NCBI RefSeq assembly: GCF_003217495.1
Contig: NZ_QJSW01000020.1
Coordinates: 28,216 to 92,215 of the forward strand
Reading direction: 5' to 3'
Length of the DNA stretch: 64,000 bases
Source: Paenibacillus barcinonensis
GTDB lineage: Bacteria > Bacillota > Bacilli > Paenibacillales > Paenibacillaceae
Below the pieces are notes generated by a model. That model saw nothing but the letters and a program-made list of their open reading frames with translations. It had not been told where the DNA came from and made no database searches. Positions 26,148-33,240 of this stretch are shown in pieces. Made by a program: the position numbers and the translations under genes. The stretch's first letter is position 1, and each line of letters begins with the position of its first letter.

Positions 26148-27281
26148 ATGAAAATTGGGGTACCTAAAGAAATTAAAAACAATGAAAACCGTGTAGCCAT
26201 AACACCTGCGGGCGTGTTGGAATTCGTTCAGGCGGGACATAAGGTCATCCTTCAGGAAGGAGCAGGTGAAGGAAGCGGCTTTCCTGATGCGCTATACAGT
26301 GAAGCGGGAGCGATACTAGTACAGCGTGCAGAAAGTGTATGGGGCAGCGCTGATATGATTATGAAAGTAAAAGAGCCATTGCCGGAAGAATATGTTTATT
26401 TTAGAAAAGGGTTGATTTTATTCACCTATCTTCATCTTGCCGCCGAACCTCATCTGGCTAAGGCTCTTGTGGACTCGGGGGTTACAGCAATCGCTTATGA
26501 AACGGTTAACGTGAACGGCAGCTTACCCCTTTTGGTTCCAATGAGCGAAATTGCAGGTCGAATGTCGGCACAGAAAGGTGCAGAAATTCTCGAAAAACCG
26601 AACGGCGGTCTTGGCATTCTTTTGTCAGGTATCCCGGGGGTACAGCGCGGTAAAGTTACTGTGCTTGGCGGAGGAATCGTGGGAACAAATGCCGCGAGGG
26701 TAGCACTCGGATTGGGAGCGAATGTGACAATCCTTGACCTAAATGCGACTCGGTTAAGACAGCTTGATGACTTGTTCGGAAATTCTGTACAAACCCTTGT
26801 CTCCACACCGTCCAATATCTCGGCTGCAGTTCAAGAAGCGGACTTGCTGATCTGTGCTGTCCTTATTCCCGGAGCAAAGGCTCCCAGACTTGTCACCGAA
26901 GACATGGTTAAAGGCATGAAAGCAGGATCTGTTATTGTCGATGTCGCCATCGATCAAGGTGGTGTTGTGGAAACGATAGACCATATTACGACACATGACA
27001 ATCCCACTTACATTAAACATGGAGTAGTGCATTATGCCGTTGCCAATATGCCAGGTGCAGTGCCTCAAACAGCTACATTGGGACTAACGAATGCAACTTT
27101 GCCTTATGCACTGCAGTTAGCCAATCATGGGTTATACCAGGCTATCGAGAGTAACCCCGGCTTAAAATATGGTGTGAATGTATTCAACGGGAAAGTGACC
27201 TATGGAACGGTAGCGCGCGATCTCGGTTATGACTATATTGAAGTCTCTGAAGCTTTATTAGCTGAAGCAGCCGTTCTGTAG
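26148..27281 (+). CDS. ald: Alanine dehydrogenase
   Basis: A 377-residue NAD-dependent L-alanine dehydrogenase (alanine + NAD+ + water to pyruvate + ammonia + NADH). The N-terminal MKIGVPKEIKNNENRVAITP and TYLHLAAE are diagnostic, and the Rossmann glycine motif is LGGGIVGTNAA near residue 175. Length is normal. GAAAGAGGTGC precedes the ATG. It is the first gene of an operon with an SCP2-fold protein and a class III aminotransferase. In that setting it probably regenerates pyruvate as amino acceptor and releases ammonia. The promoter block shared with the APC permease suggests joint activation. Confidence 0.93.
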   Translation: MKIGVPKEIKNNENRVAITPAGVLEFVQAGHKVILQEGAGEGSGFPDALYSEAGAILVQRAESVWGSADMIMKVKEPLPEEYVYFRKGLILFTYLHLAAEPHLAKALVDSGVTAIAYETVNVNGSLPLLVPMSEIAGRMSAQKGAEILEKPNGGLGILLSGIPGVQRGKVTVLGGGIVGTNAARVALGLGANVTILDLNATRLRQLDDLFGNSVQTLVSTPSNISAAVQEADLLICAVLIPGAKAPRLVTEDMVKGMKAGSVIVDVAIDQGGVVETIDHITTHDNPTYIKHGVVHYAVANMPGAVPQTATLGLTNATLPYALQLANHGLYQAIESNPGLKYGVNVFNGKVTYGTVARDLGYDYIEVSEALLAEAAVL

Positions 27282-27308
27282 CCTGTAAATAGAAGAGGAG
27301 GAAAAGAA

Positions 27309-27713
27309 ATGAACCAAGACACCGCTTTAACTGCTGAGCGTTATACTCTGCTCATTGAATCATTTATAGATCACGTGGTACACCTTGTTCAAAATGATGT
27401 GACATGCAGTCAACATGCCTCCAAGCTGTCAGGTGTCATTTCTATAGAGATTGGTACAGACAAAATAGGGTTTGCTTTTGACAATGGGCAAATAACAACG
27501 AGCAGAGGAGAGAATGTACCTCGTCCAACGGCAAGCATCTATTTCATGGATCTGGAAACGGTACTCCATATTTTGTCTGGAACCGCAGACGTTAACCTCT
27601 GCTGTGTCAGAGGGACGTTTATCATCAAGGGATACTTACCATTACTTGCGATATTCAATCCGATTATGGGGAAAGCATTTCAACTCACTATGGAAGGAGA
27701 GGCTGTACAATGA
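27309..27713 (+). CDS. SCP2 sterol-carrier-fold protein
   Basis: A 134-residue protein with an SCP2-like domain over nearly its whole length (VISIEIGTDKIGFAFDNGQI, ASIYFMDLETVLHILSG, and a C-terminal GKAFQLTMEGE). This fold binds small hydrophobic ligands; bacterial stand-alone versions are poorly understood. GAAGAGGAGGAAAAG precedes the ATG, and the stop overlaps the aminotransferase start (ATGA), so the two are tightly coupled. A role as ligand carrier or accessory subunit for the aminotransferase reaction is only inference. Confidence 0.72.
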   Translation: MNQDTALTAERYTLLIESFIDHVVHLVQNDVTCSQHASKLSGVISIEIGTDKIGFAFDNGQITTSRGENVPRPTASIYFMDLETVLHILSGTADVNLCCVRGTFIIKGYLPLLAIFNPIMGKAFQLTMEGEAVQ

Positions 27714-28969
27714 AAACGTATGAATACAACAAAAGTCACGCTTTATTTGAACGAGCTGCTCAGGTCATCCCTGGTGGAATCTATGGTCATCTAGGCGTTG
27801 CAGGCGGGAGACGGTACATTCCTGCCAGCGCCTATCCATTGTTTGCTGAACGGGCAGAGGGTGCATACTTCTGGGATGTAGACGGAAACAGATTCCTGGA
27901 CTATATGGCTGCGTACGGTCCTAACGTGCTTGGCTATAATGATCGGGAAGTGAACGAAGCGGCGATCAAGCAAGCTGCCATTGCGGACTGCACCACGCTG
28001 CCCTCATCTTTGATCGTTGATCTTGCAGAGCTTATGGTGGATACCGTAGCATCAGCAGATTGGGCCTTTTTTGCCAAAAACGGGGGAGATGTCACCACGC
28101 TGGCTGTAATGAGCGCAAGAGCTGCAACAGGCAGAAAGAAAATCATCTTTCTTGAAGGCTACTACCACGGTGTTGCTCCATGGGCTCATACCGACACAGG
28201 TCCAGGTATTCTGGAGGAAGAGGTGTCCAATAACATTCTGATTCCATGGGATGACCTGGATGCCCTGGAAGCAGTTATTCGCGAACATAAAGAAGACATC
28301 GCAGGCCTTATTGCCACACCGTACTATCATACCGTTTTTGATTCCAACCAGCTCCCGGCCAAAGACTACTGGCAAAAAGTAAGAAAGCTATGTACCGACA
28401 ATGGAATTGTTTTGATCTTTGATGATATTCGTTGCGGCTTCCGCCTGGATATGGCAGGATCAGACCATTACTTCGGCATCAAGGCGGATCTGATCTGTTT
28501 TTGCAAAGCGATTGCGAATGGCTGGAATCTCTCTGCCCTTTGCGGAACAGATGCACTAAAAAGTGCCGTGCAATCTGTCTTCTATACCGGTAGCTACTGG
28601 ATGTCCGCTGTACCTTTTGCAGCTGCCATTGCTACAATTAACAAATTAAAACGCATAAACGGCGTTCAGCTTATGAACGATATTGGTACCCGATTGACAT
28701 CAGGCTTGAGCGAAGTTGCAAAAAGTCATGGCTTCAATATGGAGGCCTCCGGCGCACCATCACTGTTCTATCTGCATATTACGGATGATAAATCGATGAT
28801 GCTCCAACAGGACTGGGCTGCGGAGTGTGTTAAACGAGGTGTGTTTTTCTCCCATTACCATAATATGTTCACCAACTGTGCGATTGGTGATGAAGAGATC
28901 AAGCTTTCACTTGAGGTCGCTGACGAAGCCTTCAAAGCAGTCAAAGTGAAGCATCCTCAATTTATCTGA
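27710..28969 (+). CDS. Class III PLP aminotransferase (GSA-aminomutase-like)
   Basis: A 419-residue fold-type-I PLP enzyme of aminotransferase class III, closest in motif layout to glutamate-1-semialdehyde aminomutase-like and omega-aminotransferases. The PLP ring Asp lies in LIFDDIRCGFR (about residue 242) and the Schiff-base Lys in FCKAIANGW (about residue 266). ATTGRKKIIFLEGYYHG-like sequence is the cofactor phosphate region. The start overlaps the SCP2 gene by four bases; GGAAGGAGAGG precedes it. With alanine dehydrogenase in the same operon, a pyruvate-dependent transamination of an amine or amino acid is plausible. It is unlikely to be the haem enzyme, because no haem genes are nearby. 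Confidence 0.85.
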   Translation: MKTYEYNKSHALFERAAQVIPGGIYGHLGVAGGRRYIPASAYPLFAERAEGAYFWDVDGNRFLDYMAAYGPNVLGYNDREVNEAAIKQAAIADCTTLPSSLIVDLAELMVDTVASADWAFFAKNGGDVTTLAVMSARAATGRKKIIFLEGYYHGVAPWAHTDTGPGILEEEVSNNILIPWDDLDALEAVIREHKEDIAGLIATPYYHTVFDSNQLPAKDYWQKVRKLCTDNGIVLIFDDIRCGFRLDMAGSDHYFGIKADLICFCKAIANGWNLSALCGTDALKSAVQSVFYTGSYWMSAVPFAAAIATINKLKRINGVQLMNDIGTRLTSGLSEVAKSHGFNMEASGAPSLFYLHITDDKSMMLQQDWAAECVKRGVFFSHYHNMFTNCAIGDEEIKLSLEVADEAFKAVKVKHPQFI

Positions 28970-29034
28970 AAATAAGGCTATACAAGATATAGCAATGTCT
29001 GTGTTACTAAATACTAGAACCGTCTTAAACCAAA

Positions 29035-29057
29035 AGTCGCTATTTTAGCGGCTTTTT
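29035..29057 (+). terminator. Terminator of the ald operon
   Basis: AGTCGCTA (29035-29042) pairs with TAGCGGCT (29046-29053) around a three-base loop, followed by five T. Near-identical stems recur at 55824 and 57566. Confidence 0.85.
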
Positions 29058-29130
29058 GTGTTTAAATCAATGAAGCACTTATGATTCAGTGATCTATTGT
29101 TGAAAAGGTGTACCTTATGAAGTTTTGATC

Positions 29131-29152
29131 TATAATATACCCATACAGGTAT
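29131..29152 (+). promoter_or_regulatory. CstR/CsoR-type operator at the cstR promoter
   Basis: A TATAAT -10 (29131-29136) is followed at once by ATACCCATACAGGTAT (29137-29152), a dyad of the DUF156 (CsoR/CstR) operator type. It suggests autorepression. Confidence 0.65.
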
Positions 29153-29173
29153 GGATAAGGAGTGACATCAGCA

Positions 29174-29443
29174 ATGGAATATAACTATACAGACAGCTTG
29201 AAAACACGTTTGCGGAGAATTGAAGGTCAGGTTCGGGGGGTGCTCCGATTAATGGATGAAGGAAAGCCATGTAAAGAAGTAGTTGCCCAATTGTCTGCTG
29301 TTCGTAATGCATCTGATCGAGCGCTCGCTCAGATGGTTGCCGAGAACCTTCAGCAATGCATCATGGCAGAGCAGGAGGCAGGCGGTAAGGATACGGACAA
29401 GCTGGTGAAGGAAGCGATCGAGCTGCTGGTGAAAAGCAGATAG
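29174..29443 (+). CDS. cstR: CstR-like persulfide-sensing repressor (DUF156/CsoR family)
   Basis: An 89-residue all-helical DUF156 repressor. The two conserved thiols are Cys33 (GKPCKEV) and Cys62 (ENLQQC). The His that copper-sensing CsoR proteins use near the second Cys is replaced by Asn (NLQQC), as in CstR, which senses persulfides by forming Cys-Cys sulfur bridges. The C-terminal EAIELLVKSR also matches CstR. AAGGAG precedes the ATG at 29174. Three rhodanese-domain genes follow and both promoters carry CstR-type dyads, which supports sulfide/persulfide control rather than copper. Confidence 0.83.
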   Translation: MEYNYTDSLKTRLRRIEGQVRGVLRLMDEGKPCKEVVAQLSAVRNASDRALAQMVAENLQQCIMAEQEAGGKDTDKLVKEAIELLVKSR

Positions 29444-29548
29444 TTGAAGCGGGCGGAGGCGGATGACTGAATGATAGGTTATATGGGTGCTAATTTCACC
29501 TGTTAAGCCTTGATGAGCTATCCGCTAAATCCAACAAGAAGATGGGAC

Positions 29549-29591
29549 TTGAGAAAGACTTAATTTAGGTCTATAATACCCATAGGGGTAT
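29549..29591 (+). promoter_or_regulatory. Sigma-A promoter with CstR/CsoR operator for the rhodanese operon
   Basis: TTGAGA (29549-29554) and TATAAT (29572-29577) are 17 bp apart. ATACCCATAGGGGTAT (29576-29591), a nearly perfect dyad, overlaps the -10 and start site, ideal for repression by the upstream CstR-like protein. The 200 bp before it hold no gene. Confidence 0.8.
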
Positions 29592-29650
29592 ATGTTTCAT
29601 AATATGATTGGTATGGTGTTTAAAAACAAAACAGATTGGAGCAGATATAG

Positions 29651-29971
29651 ATGGCATTTCAGATTCCAAAGGCAATCACACCTCAAGAGGTCGCAGCGCA
29701 GTTAAAACAAGGGAAACAGCTATTCCTGCTGGATGTGCGGGAGGATGCTGAGTGGGTAGAAGGGCATGTGCAGGGGGCAAAACATATTCCGTTAGGACAG
29801 TTGATGGAACGGGTAACGGAGCTTCCAGTCTCTCAAGAGATTATTGTGATGTGCCGAAGCGGGAACCGTAGTGGTCTGGCCTGTGAGCTCTTGCATGAGA
29901 AAGGTTTCCCGATTGTGAATATGACAGGTGGTCTTGGTAGCTGGACGGATTATGATCAATTGGTTCGATAA
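29651..29971 (+). CDS. Single-domain rhodanese (sulfurtransferase)
   Basis: A 106-residue cytoplasmic rhodanese. FLLDVREDAEWVEGHVQGA is the CH2A motif and the active loop is MCRSGNRSG with persulfide Cys68. It carries sulfane sulfur, for example from persulfides or thiosulfate to acceptors. The ATG follows a weak GGAGCAG ribosome site. It is the first gene behind the CstR-type operator, so it should be induced by persulfide stress. A second and a third rhodanese-domain gene follow. Confidence 0.88.
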   Translation: MAFQIPKAITPQEVAAQLKQGKQLFLLDVREDAEWVEGHVQGAKHIPLGQLMERVTELPVSQEIIVMCRSGNRSGLACELLHEKGFPIVNMTGGLGSWTDYDQLVR

Positions 29972-30021
29972 TCCTGCTCAACTCCTGTAACGGAAGTACC
30001 TTGAAGAAAGGATGTCATTGA

Positions 30022-30420
30022 ATGACACTGGTGTATATTACGGCCGGAGCCGGTATCCTATGGCTAATCGTTCAGCTGTGGCCGGTCTCCTCCCTAACCT
30101 ATGTGAGCCGCAAGGAGTGGGACCCATCACACAAACGGTGGTCTGATGTTAGAATGCTGGATGTCAGGGACTCAAGCGAGTTCTGGCAAAATCACATCCC
30201 GGGTTCAATCAATATATCCATTGGCCGATTGTCTGCAGTCTGGAGTAAGGAGCTGTCACCGGATCAGGAGGTTATCATCTTCTCACGGAACTGGCTGTCC
30301 CGTCAAAAAGCAGCACGCATTCTGGCGCGCCGCGGATTCAAACAGTTGTATGCCGTGAAAGGGTGTTATTTTGACATAAATAGAAAGGGAGAGTCCTGTG
30401 AACGTAAATACTGTTATTAA
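30022..30420 (+). CDS. Membrane-anchored rhodanese-like protein lacking the active-site Cys
   Basis: A 132-residue protein with one N-terminal membrane helix (about 4-21) and a rhodanese domain. RMLDVRDSSEFWQNHIPGSINI is well conserved, but the active loop reads IIFSRNWLSRQ, with Ser88 in place of the sulfur-carrying Cys and the loop glycine lost. It therefore cannot form the normal Cys persulfide and may be a scaffold or regulatory partner. The C-terminus (GESCERKYCY) has two Cys and overlaps the next gene by 23 bases. AAGAAAGGATG precedes the ATG. Confidence 0.78.
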   Translation: MTLVYITAGAGILWLIVQLWPVSSLTYVSRKEWDPSHKRWSDVRMLDVRDSSEFWQNHIPGSINISIGRLSAVWSKELSPDQEVIIFSRNWLSRQKAARILARRGFKQLYAVKGCYFDINRKGESCERKYCY

Positions 30421-30790
30421 TATCGCTATTTTGCTTCTGATTGTCTGGTTCCTTTATACCCGACTGAAGCCGGTCAACGGTCTGACCCATTTAAAAGCGA
30501 ATGAATTCCGGCAGGCCATCAAATCGAACAATCCAGGCATGGTGGTAGATGTACGCGAGCCTGCGGAATACAACAGGGGGTTTATCCCGGGAGCAGTCAA
30601 CATTCCGTTGTCGCAGCTGCAGCAGCGATTAAGCGAGATACCGCAAAACAAGCAAGTTTTTCTATACTGCCAGAGCGGCATGCGTAGCAAGAGTGCAGCC
30701 AAAATATTAAGCAAGCATGGCTATGATCAAATCTCTAATCTTAAAGGCGGCGTCAGTGCATGGCGAGACAAACTGGCTTCCAAAAAATAA
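30398..30790 (+). CDS. Membrane-anchored rhodanese
   Basis: A 130-residue protein with an N-terminal membrane helix (about 5-22) and an active-looking cytoplasmic rhodanese domain: VVDVREPAEYNRGFIPGA and the loop YCQSGMRS with Cys91. The GTG start at 30398 follows AGAAAGGGAGAG and lies inside the end of the previous gene, indicating coupling. With the Cys-less neighbour it may form a membrane-bound sulfur relay. A terminator follows. Confidence 0.86.
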   Translation: MNVNTVINIAILLLIVWFLYTRLKPVNGLTHLKANEFRQAIKSNNPGMVVDVREPAEYNRGFIPGAVNIPLSQLQQRLSEIPQNKQVFLYCQSGMRSKSAAKILSKHGYDQISNLKGGVSAWRDKLASKK

Positions 30791-30862
30791 AGCTCCACTC
30801 AAATTAAATCGGTTTCTGTTAAAGTTCAAACATTGTTTACAATTAGATTAAATGTGGAGAAG

Positions 30863-30893
30863 ACATGGCTCTATTGAGTCATGTTTCTTTTTG
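30863..30893 (+). terminator. Terminator of the rhodanese operon
   Basis: ACATGGCTC (30863-30871) pairs with GAGTCATGT (30876-30884) with one G-T pair around a TATT loop and is followed by TTCTTTTTG. Confidence 0.65.
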
Positions 30894-30959
30894 TTTACAG
30901 ACCGTATGCTTTTTAAGGACAAAGTACAACCCATCCATGATGCGTAGGAGGAATGACAT

Positions 30960-31685
30960 GTGCTGGAAGCCTTTCCGAGTAAAAGAATACTGATTGTGGA
31001 TGATGATGCACGGGTGCGAAGATTGCTTCGGATGTATCTGGAAAAGGAACAATTCATAATTGAGGAAGCCGGGCTGGGCTGGCAAGCACTAAGCAAGCTT
31101 CATCACTCTTCTTATGCCATGATCATTCTTGATTGGGCACTTCCCGATATCAAAGGAGTCGAGATATGCAGCTATCTTAGAACCAGCTTGAACATACCTG
31201 TCATGTTTCTAACCGGACGAACCGAGGAAGCGGATCGTGTTAAGGCTTTCCAGGCAGGAGCCGATGACTTTGTGATGAAGCCATTCAGTCCTAGAGAAGT
31301 GGTGCTGCGCATCAAATCGATGCTTGCTCGTTATCACGGCTTTACCGACCAGATCGCAACGGAGCTCACTGCAAGTGAGGTGATGATTGGTTCGATTCTG
31401 ATCAATCCTGTCACGCGAAAAGTAAGTGCAGAGCAGGAGGAAATTCATATGACCCCCAAAGAATTTGAACTGCTTTATCATCTGGCAACTCATCCCGAGA
31501 CGGCCTATTCCAGACAAGATTTACTCCGAATCGTCTGGAAGGTAGAACGAGAAGAAGAGCTGGATTTTCGAACGGTGGATACTCATGTGAAACGTCTGCG
31601 CGACAAATTATCTCATTACTTGCCGAGTCGGGAAGATCTGATTCAGACGTTGTGGGGAATCGGATATATTATGCGTTTGCCTTGA
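30960..31685 (+). CDS. Orphan OmpR-family response regulator (ResD-like)
   Basis: A 241-residue response regulator. The receiver domain has phospho-acceptor Asp58 in MIILDWALPD and Lys in VMKPFSPREVVLRIK, which resembles ResD. The winged-helix DNA-binding domain (about 130-235) contains MTPKEFELLYHLATHPE and DTHVKRLRDKL. The start is GTG at 30960 after GGAGGAATGAC. No histidine kinase gene is adjacent; its partner must lie elsewhere or be shared. Its place behind the sulfur genes may be chance, because a terminator separates them. Confidence 0.87.
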   Translation: MLEAFPSKRILIVDDDARVRRLLRMYLEKEQFIIEEAGLGWQALSKLHHSSYAMIILDWALPDIKGVEICSYLRTSLNIPVMFLTGRTEEADRVKAFQAGADDFVMKPFSPREVVLRIKSMLARYHGFTDQIATELTASEVMIGSILINPVTRKVSAEQEEIHMTPKEFELLYHLATHPETAYSRQDLLRIVWKVEREEELDFRTVDTHVKRLRDKLSHYLPSREDLIQTLWGIGYIMRLP

Positions 31686-31756
31686 CTTCCGGTTCATTGG
31701 AGGCATCGCTACACGCAACATTTGGTTCATTTTTACAGATCAAGAACCTATATGAT

Positions 31757-31804
31757 ACCAAAGCAGGAGCCGCCCAACCTGAACAAAGCAACTCCTGCCT
31801 TGGT
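31757..31804. terminator. Convergent terminator between regulator and COG0523 gene
   Basis: ACCAAAGCAGGAG (31757-31769) pairs with CTCCTGCCTTGGT (31792-31804) with one mismatch. The flanking U-tract is weak on both strands, so efficiency is uncertain. Confidence 0.5.
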
Positions 31805-31827
31805 GTTACCTAAACAAGCTTTGTTTA

Positions 31828-32829
31828 TTAGTCAGCTACGCAATCAGCAAACTGTTGACGGAACCAGTTTTCGTCCAAATTGCGACCGATAATTACAAAT
31901 TCGCTAATCGGTTCTTCGTTTGTTTTCCATTCACGATCAGGAAATGCTCCCAATAACATATGAATCCCCTGGAATACGACTCTTTTTTTGGAGCCTTTAA
32001 TGTTTAAAATCCCCTTATAACGAAACGTATCTACACCGTGATCTTGGAGCCATACGTTAATAAAACGTTCGACTTTTTTCAAATCCAGCGGCCGTGTTTC
32101 TCGGAAGAACAGGGAGGTCACATGATCGTCATGATGATGGTGATGATCTTCCTGAAGGAATTCGGGTTCAATCTCCAGCTTTTTGTCCAGATCAAAAGCA
32201 CCGATGCCTAGTATTTGCTTCACATCAATTGAGGATTGCTGAGTTCTATAGATTTTAGCAGTTTTGTTCATGTTCAGAAGCCGATTTTCAAGTTGCTGCA
32301 ATTCCTCTGCTGAAACAAGATCCGTTTTGTTCAATAACATGACGTCGGCAAAAGCAACTTGCTCCTGAGCCTCATGACCATCATCCAGATGCTGTCCAGC
32401 ATGTTTGGCATCGACGACCGTAACGACCGCATCTAATTTGTAAAAATCGGCGATTTCCGGGTCTACAAAAAAAGTCTGTGCCACCGGGGCCGGATCTGCC
32501 AAGCCTGTCGTCTCAATTAACACGCGATCAAAGTCTGCCTTGCGGGTCCCGCTTCTCCCGAGCTTGACATCCTTCAAATCATTTAGAATGCGAATAAGAT
32601 CTCCTCTCACCGTACAACAGATACAGCCGTTGTTCATTTCGAAAATTTCTTCATCTGCCCCAACGACAAGCTGATTATCAATGCCAATTTCTCCGAATTC
32701 GTTAACAATGACAGCGATCTTCTCACCATGGTTTGCAGTTAAAACATGATTCAGCAAAGTAGTCTTTCCAGCACCAAGGAAACCCGTAAGCACGGTAACA
32801 GGTATGGGATTATTCTGAACGGTAGACAT
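31828..32829 (-). CDS. COG0523 (CobW/ZigA-type) zinc-chaperone GTPase
   Basis: A 333-residue G3E P-loop GTPase. The Walker A motif GFLGAGKTTL is near residue 17, the metal-binding CxCC motif NGCICCTVRGDL near residue 67, and NKTD is the guanine-specificity motif. A His-rich linker (EDHHHHHDDH) precedes the C-terminal CobW_C domain (about 245-325). This protein family delivers zinc to client enzymes under zinc starvation. AAAGGAGC precedes the ATG, and a Zur-type box lies about 30 bases upstream. It is divergent from folE2, a known zinc-limitation partner. Confidence 0.9.
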   Translation of the reverse strand: MSTVQNNPIPVTVLTGFLGAGKTTLLNHVLTANHGEKIAVIVNEFGEIGIDNQLVVGADEEIFEMNNGCICCTVRGDLIRILNDLKDVKLGRSGTRKADFDRVLIETTGLADPAPVAQTFFVDPEIADFYKLDAVVTVVDAKHAGQHLDDGHEAQEQVAFADVMLLNKTDLVSAEELQQLENRLLNMNKTAKIYRTQQSSIDVKQILGIGAFDLDKKLEIEPEFLQEDHHHHHDDHVTSLFFRETRPLDLKKVERFINVWLQDHGVDTFRYKGILNIKGSKKRVVFQGIHMLLGAFPDREWKTNEEPISEFVIIGRNLDENWFRQQFADCVAD

Positions 32830-32856
32830 GGTTATATGCTCCTTTGAAATAATTAA

Positions 32857-32871
32857 TAGTAATAATTACGA
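32857..32871. promoter_or_regulatory. Zur-type box upstream of the COG0523 GTPase gene
   Basis: TAGTAATAATTACGA matches the Bacillus Zur core TCGTAATNATTACGA with a single mismatch. It lies about 30 bases from the COG0523 start codon. Confidence 0.75.
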
Positions 32872-32951
32872 ATAAACAATAATAGAATAACTATTTTTTG
32901 TCAAACTGAAATCCGCTCTCCGCTTAGTAATAGCAGAAGAGACAGTCAGCC

Positions 32952-33003
32952 TTGACATAACTGGATCAAACGGATTATAGTTTACTAATCGTAATAATTA
33001 CTA
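32952..33003 (+). promoter_or_regulatory. folE2 promoter with Zur-type box
   Basis: TTGACA (32952-32957) and TATAGT (32976-32981) are 18 bp apart. TCGTAATAATTACTA (32989-33003), the Zur core with one mismatch, covers the likely start site. The resulting leader to the folE2 start is about 240 bases. Confidence 0.75.
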
Positions 33004-33039
33004 ATAAAAATCGAATTGTACTAGAGTACATCTTCTTGA

Positions 33040-33174
33040 AGAATACCATATCACCTCAGGTGTACGTTTCAGAACGAATTCACTCCCGAGATGGGGCAGG
33101 TTCATCCGCCAGAGGCAGTTCATGTATTATCTCGAAGTATGGAAATCTACGGAGTTTGTAATGAATGTGTTTAA
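33040..33174 (+). pseudogene. Remnant of a Fur-family (Zur/PerR-type) regulator gene
   Basis: The frame from 33040 to the TAA at 33172-33174 reads IPYHLRC..., then HPPEAVHVLSRSMEIYGVCNECV at its end. The last part matches the C-terminus of Fur-family metalloregulators (typically H-x-x-E-[IF]-Y-G-x-C-x-x-C), and YHLRC resembles the start of their dimerisation domain. The DNA-binding domain and the first CxxC are gone. The fragment now forms part of the folE2 leader, between two Zur boxes, so it may be a relic of a local zur gene. Confidence 0.5.
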
Positions 33175-33240
33175 GCAATCTGTGTAAAAGATAGAAATCA
33201 TCATATGATATCAGAATCAGATCACAAGGAGAAATGTACC

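Noticed and set aside
27710..28969. hemL (glutamate-1-semialdehyde aminomutase) for haem synthesis
   Set aside because: The motif layout is similar, but the operon with ald and an SCP2 protein and the absence of haem genes point to catabolism.
29174..29443. Copper-sensing CsoR
   Set aside because: The conserved His ligand near the second Cys is Asn, and the neighbours are rhodaneses rather than copA/copZ.
33004..33240. Riboswitch (for example THF type) in the folE2 leader
   Set aside because: No conserved riboswitch core was recognised; the leader is better explained by the Fur-family gene remnant.
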